64,000 bases of DNA from Axinella damicornis (GCA_963931865.1 OZ007511.1:5164626-5228625); one strand, 5' to 3'. Numbered from the stretch's first letter, positions 1-12,481 are shown. The notes: a model not told the origin generated them from the sequence alone. Program-made: numbers and translations.

Positions 1-1290
1 TGTGGAGATTACATACATAGTTGCATGTTCAACGCTCCGTTCCATTCCATCTAATGGCCATGGCATATTTTTGTATGAACATGTAACAAAAATAATGAAC
101 ACTGTACTGTTCTGCCATACTCCAGACCCTCTGTGCGAGGATCTGGCTAAATTCACGATTGCACAACACAATTTTATATGCAATGGTAAATTCATGACTG
201 TAGTATAGTATTCCAGCAATTAATGTGTTAGTCCAATGTGGCGTCAATATACCGAGTGCTTGTACATAGCTGACGGTGTCTGTTCCTTCCCTTCCTCCTC
301 CCCTGATGACTCGCTCTCCAAGTGGAGAGCGCCTCTGTCCGACGCTCGAGATTTCTTTCGCATTACATAGCCTCAGCTCTAAATGAACGACAGAATTCTA
401 ATTTTAGAAAACGAGCCCCTCCCACTTTTGATTTATCGTGGCATGGCTCAGTTCAGTTCCAATGGGAGGGGGCAGAGAGCAGCATTGCGCCCGCCGCTGA
501 CCTGATGGCGGTAGACAAAGTGTAGTGAGAGTGGGAATTTATCATGGAGGGGGTGCATGGCTCCATCATCCAGTGAGCAGTATAGAGGTCCTTATAAGAA
601 TGACAGTGAAGACTGCATCCACACATCAAACCCTTCCACAGACATAATTATCACTACAGGTTTGGCACGTGGAAGGGTCTGGACAATGCTGCACACCCAC
701 ACACGGTAGATAGTCTCGTACCAGCTCCAATCAAGGTGGCGACTGCTTCTAGGATAGTAGAAGTGATCACCACCTTCATTAGGGTGGTGCCGAGACTACA
801 TGTCTACTATCCATGCACACACACCTCCAATCAATACTGGTGCACGGGCAGGGAGGTGTAGCATGGATAGAGAGTTTGATGGTATCCACCAGTCGGTAGC
901 TAGCTGTTGGGATGTCGCCGACTAATGATTAAATTAAACATGCTGTGCCACCCCTCCAAGTGATTGCTTGGTCTGCTCCCATCAAGCTCAAAGACACTCC
1001 ACATTGCAGGAGAAAACTGCCCACTATCTAGCCAGCTAGGTGTTTTCAACATAGCTGAGAAGATCATCCAACTGAGGGAGTGCACTGGGCATTTTTTTTT
1101 GCTTGAGCTCAGAGTAATAGATTGAGATCTCCCACTCTGCTAACTCACTGAAATTGCTCACCCACTTCCTGGGGGTTCCTCCCTGAACTTCAGTCAATGC
1201 ACGTGCCTGGTAATTCAGCCCTGAGTCTCACAACCCATGTTTGCCATAGCTAGCTACTATGCACCCTTGCTATGCAGTATTTAGTATAGA
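1..1290. other. No gene seen
   Basis: I see no exon chain, long ORF or RNA gene here. The short ORFs have no recognisable motif. The only structured item is the small hairpin at 711-798, listed separately. Confidence 0.5.
711..798. repeat. Short hairpin element with TAGTCTCG ends
   Basis: Begins TAGTCTCG and ends CGAGACTA, the terminal pattern of the 9-bp-duplication MITEs at 23933, 22232 and 45184. The flanks do not show a clean target duplication, so this copy is old or its ends are misjudged. Confidence 0.4.
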
Positions 1291-1458
1291 TTCCCACTTT
1301 GTCAATTCCCTCTTTGTCAATTTCTCACTTCGTCAATTCCCACTTGGTCAATGTTGACGAAGTGGGAATTGACAAAGTGAGAAATTGACGAAGTGGGAAT
1401 TGACGAAGTGAAATTGACGAAGTGGGAATTGACGAAATGGGAATTGACCAAATGGGAA
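1291..1458. repeat. Foldback array of GACGAAGTGGGAATT units
   Basis: A run of about 15-bp units reading GACGAAGTGGGAATT with small variants fills 1356-1458. The segment 1291-1350 carries the same unit in reverse complement. The whole forms an imperfect hairpin. The tracked ORF in it is only translated repeat. Confidence 0.8.
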
Positions 1459-1646
1459 GACACCAAATTAATGTACTCTTTATAAACAGTGTACATCATA
1501 AATTACCATACCCACAAACACTAAAACAGTTGACAATGTGATCTGAACTTTTTGTCCACCACAAACTTAAGTGTGGGTAGTTACAGTTCTGGGGTGTGTG
1601 TAAGTTGGCCTGCGAGCTCTGAGAAGTCCATATTTGACTCTGTAGA

Positions 1647-1869
1647 GTGAAGGGAGGGAGTGAAGAAGGGAGAGAGGAGAGGAAGGGAAGGAGGGAGGGG
1701 AGGAGGAAGGGAGGAGAGGGAAGGAGGGGGGAGGAAGGAGGAAGGAGTGAGAGGAGTAGGAAGGGAAGGTAGGGGGAGGAAGGGAAGGAAGGTGGCGGAG
1801 GAAGGGAGGGAGAGGAGGAGGGAGGGGACAGAAGGAGGGAGGGGACAGAAGGAGGGGTGGGAAGGAAAA
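1647..1869. repeat. Purine (GGGA/GGAA) low-complexity tract
   Basis: More than 200 bases of almost pure purine on the plus strand, built of GGGAGG, GGAAGG and GAGAGG words. ORFs on both strands here are artefacts of composition. Confidence 0.9.
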
Positions 1870-2190
1870 TGTTCACGGTTAAAACACTCTGAAACTGCAA
1901 AATAACGATAACTGTCGGACCAATCAGATGGCAAGCCTTAAAATCATTAGTTACAAGTATCGCCTACGACTACTATCGCTACATGTAGGAGGGTGCACCA
2001 AGCAACCAGCTGCCTCCTCATTGCTACTCACCACTGATCTTCTGCAGCTCAGAACCCGACTGTGCAGACACCACCACATTCCTAGTTGCTTCAGAAACTG
2101 GAAAACAATTTTAACAAATTTACTGAGTTTAAAATCTACCATCGTATATAAACTGAGCTTGACTCTTGCTTCATATGATTATCATTACAG

Positions 2191-2742
2191 TCGGACGCGG
2201 ACACGGACACGGACGCGGACACGGACGCGGACGCGGACACGGACACGAACCAAAACTCATTTTTCAGCCCAAAACTCATTTTTCAGCCCTTTGCAGAGTA
2301 GGACAGAAGCTAAACATGGATTCATTCGTTAAAGTTGCTTGCTTAGCCTATCGAGTCAGCAGAGGTCAAAGGCCACGTGCATATTTAATGAGCTTCAACA
2401 ATGAAAGTTCGAGCTTCGATCAGCCATCGTCATAGATGGTATAGGAATATTATTTCTGCTTCCTATGCTTTGTCAAAAGGCCTGAGCTTGGTTTCTGCAA
2501 TAAAAAATGCTCTTCTAGTCTTTTCGTTGAAGCTCATTAAATATGCACGTGGCCTTTGACCTCTGCTGACTCGAGGAAAGACATGAAAGGCGGTTCAATA
2601 GGCTAAGCAAGCAACTTTAGCGAATGAATAACCATGTTTAGCTTCTGTCCTACACTGCAAAGGGCTGAAAAATGAGTTTTTGGTTCGTGTCCGTGTCCGT
2701 GTCCGCGTCCGCGTCAGTGTCCACGTCCGTGTCCGCGTCCGA
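2191..2742. mobile_element. Foldback element with minisatellite ends
   Basis: The left end opens with a GGACACGGACGC minisatellite (2191-2248) and the right end closes with its reverse complement (about 2685-2742). Inside these, about 160 bases are also inverted, including GCTCATTAAATATGCACGTG-type sequence at about 2377-2400 and 2530-2550. Almost the whole 552 bp can fold on itself. No ORF is conserved. This looks like a non-autonomous foldback transposon. Confidence 0.7.
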
Positions 2743-3843
2743 CCGTATCCGCCTTTTCCACTTGCCCGGTTCAATATATTGTAGACCAGCAGTGTATGTA
2801 TATAGCTACACATGGACAACAGCCTCGGACAGGGTCTCAGATCACAACTAAGTTCTCCAATGCTGATGCCAATATGACGGTTACAGAGCGGCATTGCTCA
2901 ATGTACGCATCATAGTGCCACTTTACGCTTCTGTATTTAGCCTTCCATGGTACAACAAGTCATGGAAGGGGGGTTCAGGACAAGCTCTTAGATCTCATGC
3001 AGTTGCAATCAATATTAAGGGGTTGGTTTCCGCTTGCTGTTTTAATAATAGAAGTGGGAATACCAGCAAGAGATGGTTCAATAAAATACTGCTACAGCTG
3101 AAAGAGTGTTTTCACTCTTAAATTGTTCATTTGGGGAGCAGCAGGACAATTCCCTTCAGGACTACATAGAATCGTCCTTAATGGTACAGTTTAATAAGCA
3201 CTGACTCACTGAGATGATTTTTATACCTTTACTTGTTGTGGTGGTGTATACACGAACTGTACAGTAAAATGTTTGAGATTAATCAGGATATATCAAGGGA
3301 ATCATTGGACATAACCTGGAATAATTGGGATATACCAAGAGCATAATTGGACATAATCTGGAGCATTGGGGAATAGCATAACTTGACAAAAAAGCACAAT
3401 AGCCTCATCCCTACTGCCTAGTCAAATTCTTAGTCAAGTGCTTCAAGTGGTTGCTGTAATAACAGGTACCTTTGAGAAAAAAGATTTATTGCTGCACAAT
3501 ACCAGCCAGTTCTCCCTACTCATGTGGCCAGGGAACGAGGCTATGTACGTAGTCTTAGTGGATTTCCAGAACCATGCAATGCTCTCGGCAGGTAGGTCAA
3601 ATTGTAGGCCAAAATAGTTCCATATACTCCTCTGTATTCACTTTTGAGACACTATACTCTGTTTTCCTGTCTAATTTACCATATTTCCTGGAATGATGCA
3701 CAATCAATACATTAAGATCTTAATGTGTGTGTGTGTGTGCGACGGAAGTGGGATGTTCGTGGGGCGGGACTAGACTAGTGATGCCCAACCTCAATTAACT
3801 GAACTCGAATTCTGCGAAGAATGCAATGGGCATGGGCTGGAAA
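2743..3843. other. No gene seen
   Basis: No supported coding sequence. A short (GT)n run lies near 3724-3740, and a GGGAACGAGGCTA-like MITE end lies near 3531-3545. Confidence 0.5.
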
Positions 3844-4020
3844 GCAGCAGTTGAAGCGGACGCAATCGGGGAGCTGCAGTTGAAGCGGACGCAATCGGGG
3901 AGCTGCAGTTGAAGCGGACGCAATCGGGGAGCAACAGTTGAAGCGGATGCATACAGGGAGCAGCAGCTGAAGCGGATGCATACAGGGAGCAGCAGCTGAA
4001 GCGGACACAATCAGGGAGCT
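3844..4020. repeat. 30-bp tandem repeat, about six copies
   Basis: Units of about 30 bp with the core TTGAAGCGGACGCAATCGGG repeat head to tail with few changes. Because 30 is divisible by three, long minus-strand ORFs run through the array. I see no start, splice site or domain outside it, so I read it as a minisatellite. Confidence 0.85.
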
Positions 4021-4591
4021 CTGCACAGAGAGCTCTCCGGCGCCAGATTACTCACGTAGGTGAACGAGGGGGAAGTAGCTGAGCGAGCGAAGCTACTTGT
4101 ACAAGGTTACAGCTGATATAGTTTCAAGGCTTGCACTGAGTTCTATGACATAGCAATATGTCCTGGACGCATGACATGAACCATTGCAGAAAGTGCCTTA
4201 GAGACCAAAATGATGCCCAACAATGAGCTTTAAAGGTGAAGTATTCACGCACCATCTCTAAACATGTCCAACAGCTGGTGCTATGCAAAAAGCCTATGAA
4301 CTTTGAACTTCGACTTTCATGAGCTGGTAATGCTGGCATTACTTAACCACTCAGAAAATCCGGTATGGAATGGCCTAGGTAGGGAGTGTTAGTAGACACA
4401 CCCACATGGTAGGTTTGCTCTGCATGCTGTTCTGAGCTATACACTGTTGGTGCAGAATGACCTATTATTGAGGCTCCCCCAATCCCCATTGGGAAGTGCA
4501 CTATAAAGAGAAGTAGTTTCAGTACTGGCAGTACAATGAGCAGGGAATTGCCAGGTGTACTCTGATAACAATCTACCTGTGCATCAACCTG
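4021..4591. other. No gene seen
   Basis: No exon or repeat structure that I can support. Confidence 0.45.
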
Positions 4592-4750
4592 TTGCACCTA
4601 CCCACTCAAACACCACCCACCCACACACATAAACACACACACACATACCTACTGGTGCCAGTAGTGGTTGGTACCCCACCAAGACACACCCAGACACACA
4701 CCACACATGTGCACACACATACGTACACACGCACCACACACACACACACT
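4592..4750. repeat. (CA)n-rich microsatellite
   Basis: Imperfect CA/ACAC repeats over about 150 bases. The ORFs on both strands are translated microsatellite. Confidence 0.85.
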
Positions 4751-4948
4751 TCGAACAGCATGTTGAGGGATTTCTCCTTGTTGTTAGCGAGCTGTGTTGT
4801 GTGGCCCTTCACCGTCACATCATCCTGTACAGGGTAACAGGGGAGGGTACATAACATTATGAAGTAGGTGATTTGACTTGGAATGCTAGCGCTTTAGACT
4901 AGGCACCAACAGTGTAGGATGTAGGATGTGCTGAATGGAGGCCCAGCT

Positions 4949-5028
4949 TAGCCTCGTTCCCAGGCCTTCCACACCTCCAGCTTTTGATCGCTTCCAGTAT
5001 GCAAAACGGAGGGGGAAGGCCTGGGGAA
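4949..5028. mobile_element. Decayed TAGCCTCG MITE
   Basis: Starts TAGCCTCGTTCCCAGGC and ends in GGCCTGGGGAA, the inverted copy with changes. It belongs to the abundant TAGCC...GGCTA family (best copies 14486-14633 and 62545-62680). Confidence 0.6.
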
Positions 5029-6539
5029 TCCTCTCATGTGATACGCGGCACAGCTGACGTCACGGATTCTAGATGCAATGGCATTCCCATCCTGGTATCC
5101 ACAGCTACAGAGAAGCTAGAAAACTGAAACAAGTTTGAGAGAAGAGGTAGGTCCTACCTGTGAAACATATCCAGGTTCGAAGCAAAACCGCTGAGGGATA
5201 GCTGTGATACAAGGGTGAAACTCCAAATATTGCCGTATTTTTGCTCCACGGGAAGATTGCGTCATAGCTGGGCATTTTCACGTTTGTCACTCGGCAGCCC
5301 TTTGGAGTCATGGCTTGTAGCCTGGGTACGCTTCATACGCTCGGTGTAGCTCTCAGTTGGCGCTTGTGCCATCTTCATAGCTAGCACAGAATGCAAGATC
5401 GGTCTGGTGTATGACTCTGACTGTTGATCTGAGGCGTGACGACATATGACGGTCATGCCACGTATCATGTGAGAAGATTCCCCACGCCGTTTATGCATAC
5501 TGCAAGCCATCAAAAACTGGAGGTGCGGAAGGCATGGGAACAAGGCTAGGCCCAGCTATTGCCAGTGCTCTCTGTTACAAAGTTACAGGATGCTGTGCCC
5601 TAAAGAGGCAGTTAAGAGTCAAGACAGTGGTTCTTTGCACTTAACCGGTTGCTTGTTTGAGCCCAAAATGCTTCCATCAAGCCTTAGAGCTTCCAATGCC
5701 ACTTCCTGACATGCAGTGTCAGCATGCCAGCTGAAGTTCTCCAAGGGCCCCTTGCAAACTCAATTCAGACTTTTGGTGCACGTATGTACAATGTAGTCAA
5801 TATCTCTTCCATTACCATTCATAATAACTAGGAGAATGCAGAGCATCGTGGGGCTCGGCTGATAAACTGACGTACGTATACTGCATGTCAACAGCACTGA
5901 TCACATGCATGATCATAAGCTGGGAGGCCCGGGCGGTGCAGCGTAGCTTTTAAGGGAAGCTGTGGGTGGGGCGTGAGCATTTTAAGTTTGTAGGCCAAAA
6001 CACTGCGTGATCTGATCCGGTTTCCACATATTGTATAGTCCTATTCCTGCTCTTTCGAACGGTACCGGTTTTGTGCTGCTCAGGGGGGGCCAACAAAATG
6101 CGCCAAGAAAATGTGCACCAATTTTATACGAGGCGGATTGAACCATCCGGCTACAACGGCTTCTCCGAGCCAAGCAGTTAGGGGCTACGACTTGATACGT
6201 GGGTTGTGGATAGTAAAGGCATAGGTCTATAAAACCACTGGCAAACCAGGCGCACACAGCCACTCCATTCGTGGATATTGCCCATGCAAACTCACCGGAA
6301 GTCTCGGTGTCGCTAATTAAACATTGGAATGCGCTTGCGTTATGACTTCCTTTTTTTCTCAATAATCCCCGTATACTTGTCACTGGCGGAACGACTGTGT
6401 ATGCTTGTTTGCTTGTTTACTTGGATCTTGCACTTACCGTAAATTTCAATTGCACATGCACAATAATATTCAAATTCCAACGAACTCTACCCAATTCCTC
6501 GAGGCAAGGTGAACCGTGCTGTCTACCTGTTCAACTGAC
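5029..6539. other. No gene seen
   Basis: Minus-strand ORFs of 93 and 133 codons occur, but I recognise no domain and no splice-compatible neighbour. A GGGAACAAGGCTA MITE end lies near 5535-5548. Confidence 0.4.
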
Positions 6540-6890
6540 GATCGCGACAACAAAGACGGAGACCACTCGTGAACCTACCTATTCATTGGCTAGAGCACCG
6601 TGAACGTTTGCCTCCTCGGTGACGACAACAAAGACAGAGACAGCTCGTGGACCTACCGCCATGGCCGGTGACGTACCTGCTAGACTGCTTCAGCTAACGC
6701 TAACCTGACTCACAGTTGCTGTGATGTGCACGAGTGTATGTTTAGTGTCATAATTTCTGTGGCTCATTGCCCAGTCACATAATTGAGTCTGATGACCGTC
6801 ATATGAATGCAACTGCTCCATGCATGTCCTGCACGTGCACTTCGCTCAGGCTCGCCCTCCAATGTCCTGCATTCCACTAGTTTATTACTT
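6540..6890. repeat. Dispersed repeat shared with 18.4-18.76 kb
   Basis: Shares blocks such as GACAACAAAGACAGAGAC, CACGAGTGT...CATAA and CAATGTCCTGCATTCC, in the same order, with 18490-18760. This looks like an older copy of the element bounded at 18004-18736. Confidence 0.6.
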
Positions 6891-6925
6891 CCGTACTCGA
6901 AGTGAACACAGTGCATCCCTTAAGC

Positions 6926-7304
6926 TGCGTTTACACCAGGTGTTCAAACAGGTTCAGGATCCGGATTAAACTAATTAAAACCGGATCCGTGTAAATGCTC
7001 CAATCCGGATTGGAAACGGGTTTAGTAACCCATATCAGGATGTGGGTTGAACCTGGATTGAATCCGGATTAGTTTCAAAGGAGGAGTGCGTAAACAGCTG
7101 GAGCGGTTTCGAAGTGGATTATCTTCTGCACACAGAAGCCGTCCAGTATTCATGACATGTAGTCCAGCCCCACAGCCACTGAAGCGCAAGTTATGAGAGA
7201 AGTTATGAGCTAAACTGGCTCAAAAAGCTGCATGTGTGGACACTTCTACTCCGGATTCTAATCCAGTTTAAAGTAACCCTGACAGGCCACGTGTAAAAGG
7301 GTTC
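6926..7304. mobile_element. Degenerate MITE with GCGTTTACAC end
   Basis: The left end GCTGCGTTTACACCAGG and the reverse complement of the right end (CCTTTTACACGTGGCC) align loosely. Both are followed by GGATCCGGATT-like sequence. The interior repeats the ATCCGGATT word. No ORF. Confidence 0.45.
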
Positions 7305-8451
7305 ATACTACATTCAATACCGGATGTGATCGTTTTACGTTCAGTTCCGTTTCGTTTTCCAAGCGTTGTGCGCAACACGGAACGCAAACGCTCGCACCGT
7401 GCAACGGAAACGAAATGTAAACTTTTTATTGATCGCAACTGTATTAGCCATGAGTTAATTATTTATGCATCAGTAATGTAAGGTTGGAGGCTCACTTGAA
7501 TAGGTTCCTGGACATCTTTCTTAGTGAGCGTTCTGTCCATATTGTCTGGGTTGCGGACTGCAGCCTTCACCTACATCAGTGTGAGTGGTAAGGAAGGTGC
7601 AGGTGTGGTAGGTGAGAGGTGAGGGAGGAACTGTGCAGGTGTGGTATACGTATAGGTAGGGCAGGTGTGTTGAGTGGTGGGAAGGGTGGTTTAATCAAAC
7701 TGCTGTTTCCCAACTGCCTTCAAGATTGTAAGGCATGACACGACCCATGTAAGGCCTCCCATGCCCAGACACCACCCCATGAATGGCTATGATGGCTGTT
7801 GAGGTCACTGGTACAGCCTTGAACCAGACCCTTCACAAGGGGAGGAGGAACGGTCTGGGACTCCGGGTGCATGCATTCCCCTCGCAATGCAATTATGCGT
7901 TTCTAAGTACTTAGTGATTCCACACGTATTGTCACTATTGACCGTGGACTTCCATCATCTGAATGAGGTGACCCCCATGGATGCTTATCCCATGTGGATG
8001 AGATGATTGACAAACTGGGTAGTGCACGGTACACTAAAAAACGTGGGGGTAAATTACAGCATAGCATAGTGATTTGCCGTGTCCGACCTGGGGAACACTG
8101 AAATTTCCGATCTGAGGACATCTCGAATGTACTAGGCACATGCCCAGATCCTTCCTCCTCCCAGTCAGCAGCGAAGGGTTTGGTTGCGAGTTAAACGCCA
8201 GGAATCTTCTTGCTGTTGGGACGGTGCTCGCATCGCTGTCAGTGCAAACAACAAACAACCATGGGTCTCTGTCATTTGGGGAGAGTCACTCACACTTCTC
8301 CTCCTATACTATCAGTGCTGGTCGCTGAAGCGGACATCACTCACATGGGAACTACTTTGCATCGGCAGATATGGATAGCATGCAGCCATTGTCATCGCCA
8401 AATCTGAGATAGGGTCTGGGCATGCACGAGACTAGCCCCGCACGAGATTAG
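7305..8451. other. No gene seen
   Basis: Nothing beyond short unsupported ORFs. A short GTAGG/GGTGAGG-rich purine patch lies at 7585-7690. Confidence 0.45.
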
Positions 8452-8473
8452 CCCCCCCCCCCCCCCCCCCCCC
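8452..8473. repeat. Poly(C) tract, 22 nt
   Basis: Twenty-two uninterrupted C. It is preceded by GCACGAGATTAG, and a related AATTAGTCT word lies just after the next C tract at 8969. Confidence 0.95.
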
Positions 8474-8968
8474 AAGAGGAGGACGGCCAAGATTGAATCA
8501 GGTCTCATTAAAGTCACGTGAAAGCCGATATCTTGGATTACATAATGCATGTTAAGTACAGTACTTTTTCCATAGACATTGTTTCGACAGTTTTCACCAT
8601 CGCGCCCCGGCTCAATCAACAGGAATACTGGCTCACAGGGAAGCGTAGGCATCTGTTGTCGTTATAAAAGGCCAAGCCCTTCAAGATTCAGCTGCGGCAT
8701 GGCAGAAATGAGTCGCCCGGGCCAGATGGTCCCCACGCGTGCCGCAAACATCTGGCCCGCGACACTCGAGTGGAGGTTCGGTGCCGTCTCGTTGGTTTTG
8801 CAAAGCGCGTTCAATGATTGCCAACTGGGAACACTCCATAGCAGCCACAGAAACGGTCTTCTATTCATATGGCTATCTGCAATAACTTTTAATAACCGTC
8901 CACTTGTCACATGACAGAAAGTCAATAATTACTCGTGACGTATGCGGTGGCCAACTAGGCCTCCTCTG

Positions 8969-8989
8969 CCCCCCCCCCCCCCCCCCCCC
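8969..8989. repeat. Poly(C) tract, 21 nt
   Basis: Twenty-one uninterrupted C on the plus strand. The 495 bases between this and the previous C tract carry no supported gene. Confidence 0.95.
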
Positions 8990-9174
8990 GAAATTAGTCT
9001 ACCCGTGAATGCGGTGCTAACAGTGTACATGGTTCAATGAATATTCTCCCATTCTTAAGGCTTTGTTCCTGCACTGTGAGCACCTTGACCCCTCCAGGAC
9101 TAGATCGCAGGCCAGACGGTTCTCATGCCCGGCGCCCACGGCAGATCTCGAGCCAAAGTATGGGCTTAAGACAT

Positions 9175-9246
9175 ACAGAGGTACGCGGAACTCCGTATAC
9201 GTAGAGTTTCACGAGATCGTAAACGGAGTAGTGTGACGGACGCTAA
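9175..9246 (+). repeat. 72-bp repeat shared with 49.25 kb
   Basis: Matches 49246-49319 in the same orientation with few changes (GAACTCCGTAT..., GTGACGGACGCTA). Not coding. Confidence 0.7.
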
Positions 9247-9544
9247 GGTAACGGAGGGGGTTTCCGGACAGCAGGCGGGGATTTCCGGACATGGCCCCAG
9301 CTTTCGCTCTCTAGGAGCAGTAACAACTGCACAGCGTTGGAAAGTTTGAAAGTAGGGTATGCGTATGCGGACTTACCAAAGAACTGCTAACCGTTCACTT
9401 TGAATTTGTGTATGCAGGGCCGTACCTTTTTTTTTTTTTTTTTTTTTCTATGAAATTCGTGTTATAAACACAAGGCAACATGAGTAGCAGTAATGCTAAT
9501 GTGATACATGAGCCTTAAGGTGAAAACAAACATTATATACCTAC

Positions 9545-11769
9545 CTACATAGAATGTAACAATCTTTTAAACACAGAGATAGATGATGTGTGCTTAACAG
9601 AATTAGGTAAAGCATTCCACAGAGTAATGACACTAGGTACAAATGATGAAAACATGTACTGTGTGCGAGCAAATGGCCTACTAAAGTTAGTGTGTTGGTT
9701 GGTGCTATATGGGAAGTTATGTTGTACAAATACTCCTGGAGGAAAGTAGGAAAAGTTGCCGATAATTTTGTACATAGTGGTAAGTTTCAGAAAGTTGCGG
9801 CGAGTGGAAAGTGGTGGAAAGTTCAAAAGTTGTAGCATACTGTCATAGTCAAGGTTCCATTGTTGCAGACAGACCTTACATGCAAATCTTTGCACTGATT
9901 CCAGAGACTGGATGCCTTTGTTTGTGTATGGGTCCCATAGTTGAGATGCATATTCTAAATGAGGCCTTATGCAGGTCAGATAGAGACATCTCAAAGTATT
10001 AGTGTCAGCCCAGCTGGAAAACTGTCTATGTAACATACCAATGAGTTTCCTGGCTTTACTACAGATATGTTGAATGTGGTCGTTCCAGTTGAGTGTAAGT
10101 GTAGAAGTCACTGTAACTCCTAAGTATCGATAGCTGTCCACCTGCTCCATGATACAGCTACCCAGGAACAATCCACTAAATGGATAAAGGGGGTGTCTCT
10201 TCTTTGAAGCAATAATGTATTTGCATTTGGATGGATTCAGTTTGAGATGACAAGCTCGTGTACATCCATTGATAGCATCAATGTCTTGTTGTAGGTATCG
10301 ATAGTCTTCAGGACAGTAGATGGGCTTGTAAAGCAGGATGTCATCCGCATACATTGTTAGTTTAGATCCACTAGTAAGTGGCAGAGAGCACGCACAATTT
10401 ATATACACTAGGAATAATAGTGGACCTAAAACCGAGCCCTGGGGTACACCAGATGTTACAGGAGTAGTATCAGAGGATGCACCGTCGACAACAACAAATT
10501 GTTTCCTGTCACAGAGGTAACTTGTGATCCATTGAAGAATGTGCGGATTCAAACCGTGATCCCTTAGCTTTTGTAGAAGAGGTATAGATGTGGTACTGTA
10601 TCAAAAGCTTTTTGTAAGTCGAAAAAGACAAGGGCGATGTCGGCACCAGATTCCAGCATCTGGAGAATTTCATTAAAAGTGGATATAAGAGCAGTCACAG
10701 TAGATTTTCCGGCAGTAAATCCCCATTGATCTTTAGCCAGCAAGTTATTTTCTGTCAGATGATTGTACACCACACTGTGGATATGCCGTTCCAATAGCTT
10801 GCTGATGACTGGGAGAAGTGAAATAGGTCTATAGTTACGAGGATTATCTGTGTTTGGTGAAGTCTTAGGAATTGGTACAACAGAAGAAATCTTCCACTGA
10901 TGAGGTACTTTTCCCGTTTTGATGGATAAATTGAACAGTCTTGTTACAAGGGGAGAAATTGTGTGGGCTGTGTTCTTCAGCATTGTTCCGGATATTCCAT
11001 CTGGTCCTGATGCCTTGCTGGTATCAATTGCAAGAAGTAGGCCAAGGACCTCATCCTCTGAGCAAAAAATATTTTCAGGCAGTTCTGCTGAGGAGTTTAC
11101 GGAAAAAGTCTGGGAGTCAGCTTCAGTTAGAGGAGGAACAGTTGAATTGAAATTTTGGGAGAGAACCTCATTTAGCAATGAGGCCTTGTCAACATTTGTG
11201 GAAGCAATAATTGAACCATTGTTCAGGATGGGAATTTGGCTGGATGCCTTCTTCAAAAATTTTACTGTTTTCCAGAACTGTTTGCTACCTTGACTAGACA
11301 CTTTCTTCAAATGATCCTTCTTCGCCTGCCTAAGTGTATGCACAACTTGGTTTCTCAGTGAAGTGTATTTCTTCCATGTAGTCGTGCCTCCTGTTTCCCT
11401 TGCTTTCTTATAGGCACTGTTTCTTTTCCTGATTTTGGCTCTGATGCTTCTGCTCATCCATGGTAAGTTACGCCTAGGAAAGATGGTAGCCCTAGGAATA
11501 CATTCTTCCATGATAGTCATGAATTTGCTCTCCCATGTGGTCCATACTGCGTCTATGTTTGTCTCATTATCCAGGAAAGCCCAGTCAGTTGCATTGATAA
11601 GTCTGTTAGCCTTGTCAAAGTCGGCATGAGAATACCTCCAGATAGTTCGTTTTCTACTCTTCACAGGTGGCGTGTTCTGGAAGCACTTAATGGTAAGATT
11701 GATACCATTGTGATCAGAATTGCCTAAAGGTGGAATTACATTACAAGACAGGAGATGATAAGAGTACAA
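9545..11769 (-). pseudogene. LINE reverse transcriptase, frame-broken
   Basis: Two ORFs, 10564-11769 and 9545-10552, together make one reverse transcriptase interrupted at about 10.56 kb. Visible motifs in order are the end of the endonuclease (GNSDHNGI), YRPISLLPVISKLLE, FFDLQKAFDTV (motif A), SGVPQGSVLGPLLF (motif B) and YADDILLY (the catalytic YADD), then thumb and C-terminal sequence with HLEYASQLWDP. The enzyme copies its own RNA at the nicked target. The break falls between motif A and motif B, so no complete enzyme can be made. Confidence 0.92.
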
Positions 11770-12416
11770 GGTCTATAAGTGATGCTCTTCCAGAAGGGCT
11801 GATATGAGTAGGCTGGGGGACGACCTGCGTTAGTACAAAACTCTGCATAAAAATAGATAACTTAGAAAACAAGGGATGACTCTGTTTACAAAAATCTATA
11901 TTAAAATCTCCAAGTAATACAAAACTAGATAAAATAGCTACATCTAAGTTTTCTATAACAGAGTAGCTACAGGTCATCCAAAGCTGTGTTTTTGTCAGGT
12001 GGTCGATACCACAACCCAATGTACACCTTCTGATGAGCATTGTTTATATTGTGAAGTGACACAAGCAAAAACTCCAGTTCCTTAGGGCCACACATTGTCA
12101 CTTGGAATTCAAATTTATTAGAGATGTACAATGCAATCCCACCTCCATGTCTGTTGCGATCGCACCTTACACATCGGTATCCTGGAATGGCACATTCTGA
12201 TTCCATGATGTCTTCACTAAGCCAGGTTTCAGTAAGGCATACTACATCGGGTTTTTCAATGTCACACTGAGCAGACAATTCATCCAGTTTAGGATACAGG
12301 CTTCTTGCATTAAAATACAGTATGCGCAAATTTTTTTGAACACTGATTTTCCACATGCGAGCGATCGGTGTTACCACTGCGAGAGTTTTCACCCTCCACA
12401 GAAGGCGGAAAGTCAA
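11741..12416 (-). pseudogene. LINE endonuclease, frame-broken
   Basis: ORFs 11967-12416 and 11741-12040 overlap in different frames. The first holds LRILYFNARSL, DVVCLTETWL (the conserved catalytic Glu region) and IGLWYRPP. The second holds VLLGDFNIDF (the GDFN motif). The SDH motif is in the next ORF. The order is that of LINE endonucleases, which nick target DNA to prime reverse transcription. Frame changes at about 12.0 and 11.76 kb inactivate it. Confidence 0.9.
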
Positions 12417-12446
12417 AACTTAGGTCTGGCCTAACTTTTTTTATCT

Positions 12447-12481
<35 letters not shown>
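12447..12481. repeat. Poly(G) tract, 35 nt
   Basis: Thirty-five uninterrupted G. It marks the junction between the LINE 5' end and a fragment of the hAT-like family at 12482. In the better-preserved relative at 60.9-61.08 kb, a C13 run lies at the equivalent position, so the homopolymer belongs to that family. Confidence 0.95.

Larger units (their letters stand above)
9427..12446 (-). mobile_element. 5'-truncated LINE (CR1/Jockey-like) with poly(A) tail
   Basis: A minus-strand non-LTR retrotransposon. Reading 5' to 3' on the minus strand, it has an apurinic-type endonuclease, a linker, a reverse transcriptase and a 3' tail that ends in 21 A (plus-strand T at 9427-9447). The coding region needs shifts between three frames near 12.0, 11.76 and 10.56 kb, so it is dead. 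No ORF1 is visible. The 5' end stops at a 35-nt G tract, which fits 5' truncation on insertion. The poly(A) tail and the motif set place it in the Jockey/CR1/L2 assemblage; I cannot assign the clade from sight. Confidence 0.9.

Noticed and set aside
1660..1905. Long Glu/Arg/Gly-rich and Ser/Pro-rich ORFs on both strands
   Set aside because: They are translations of a purine-only tract, with no start context, splice site or domain.
3775..4026. Cys/Leu-rich minus-strand ORF of 83 codons
   Set aside because: It is an in-frame reading of a 30-bp tandem repeat and overlaps a second frame with the same property.
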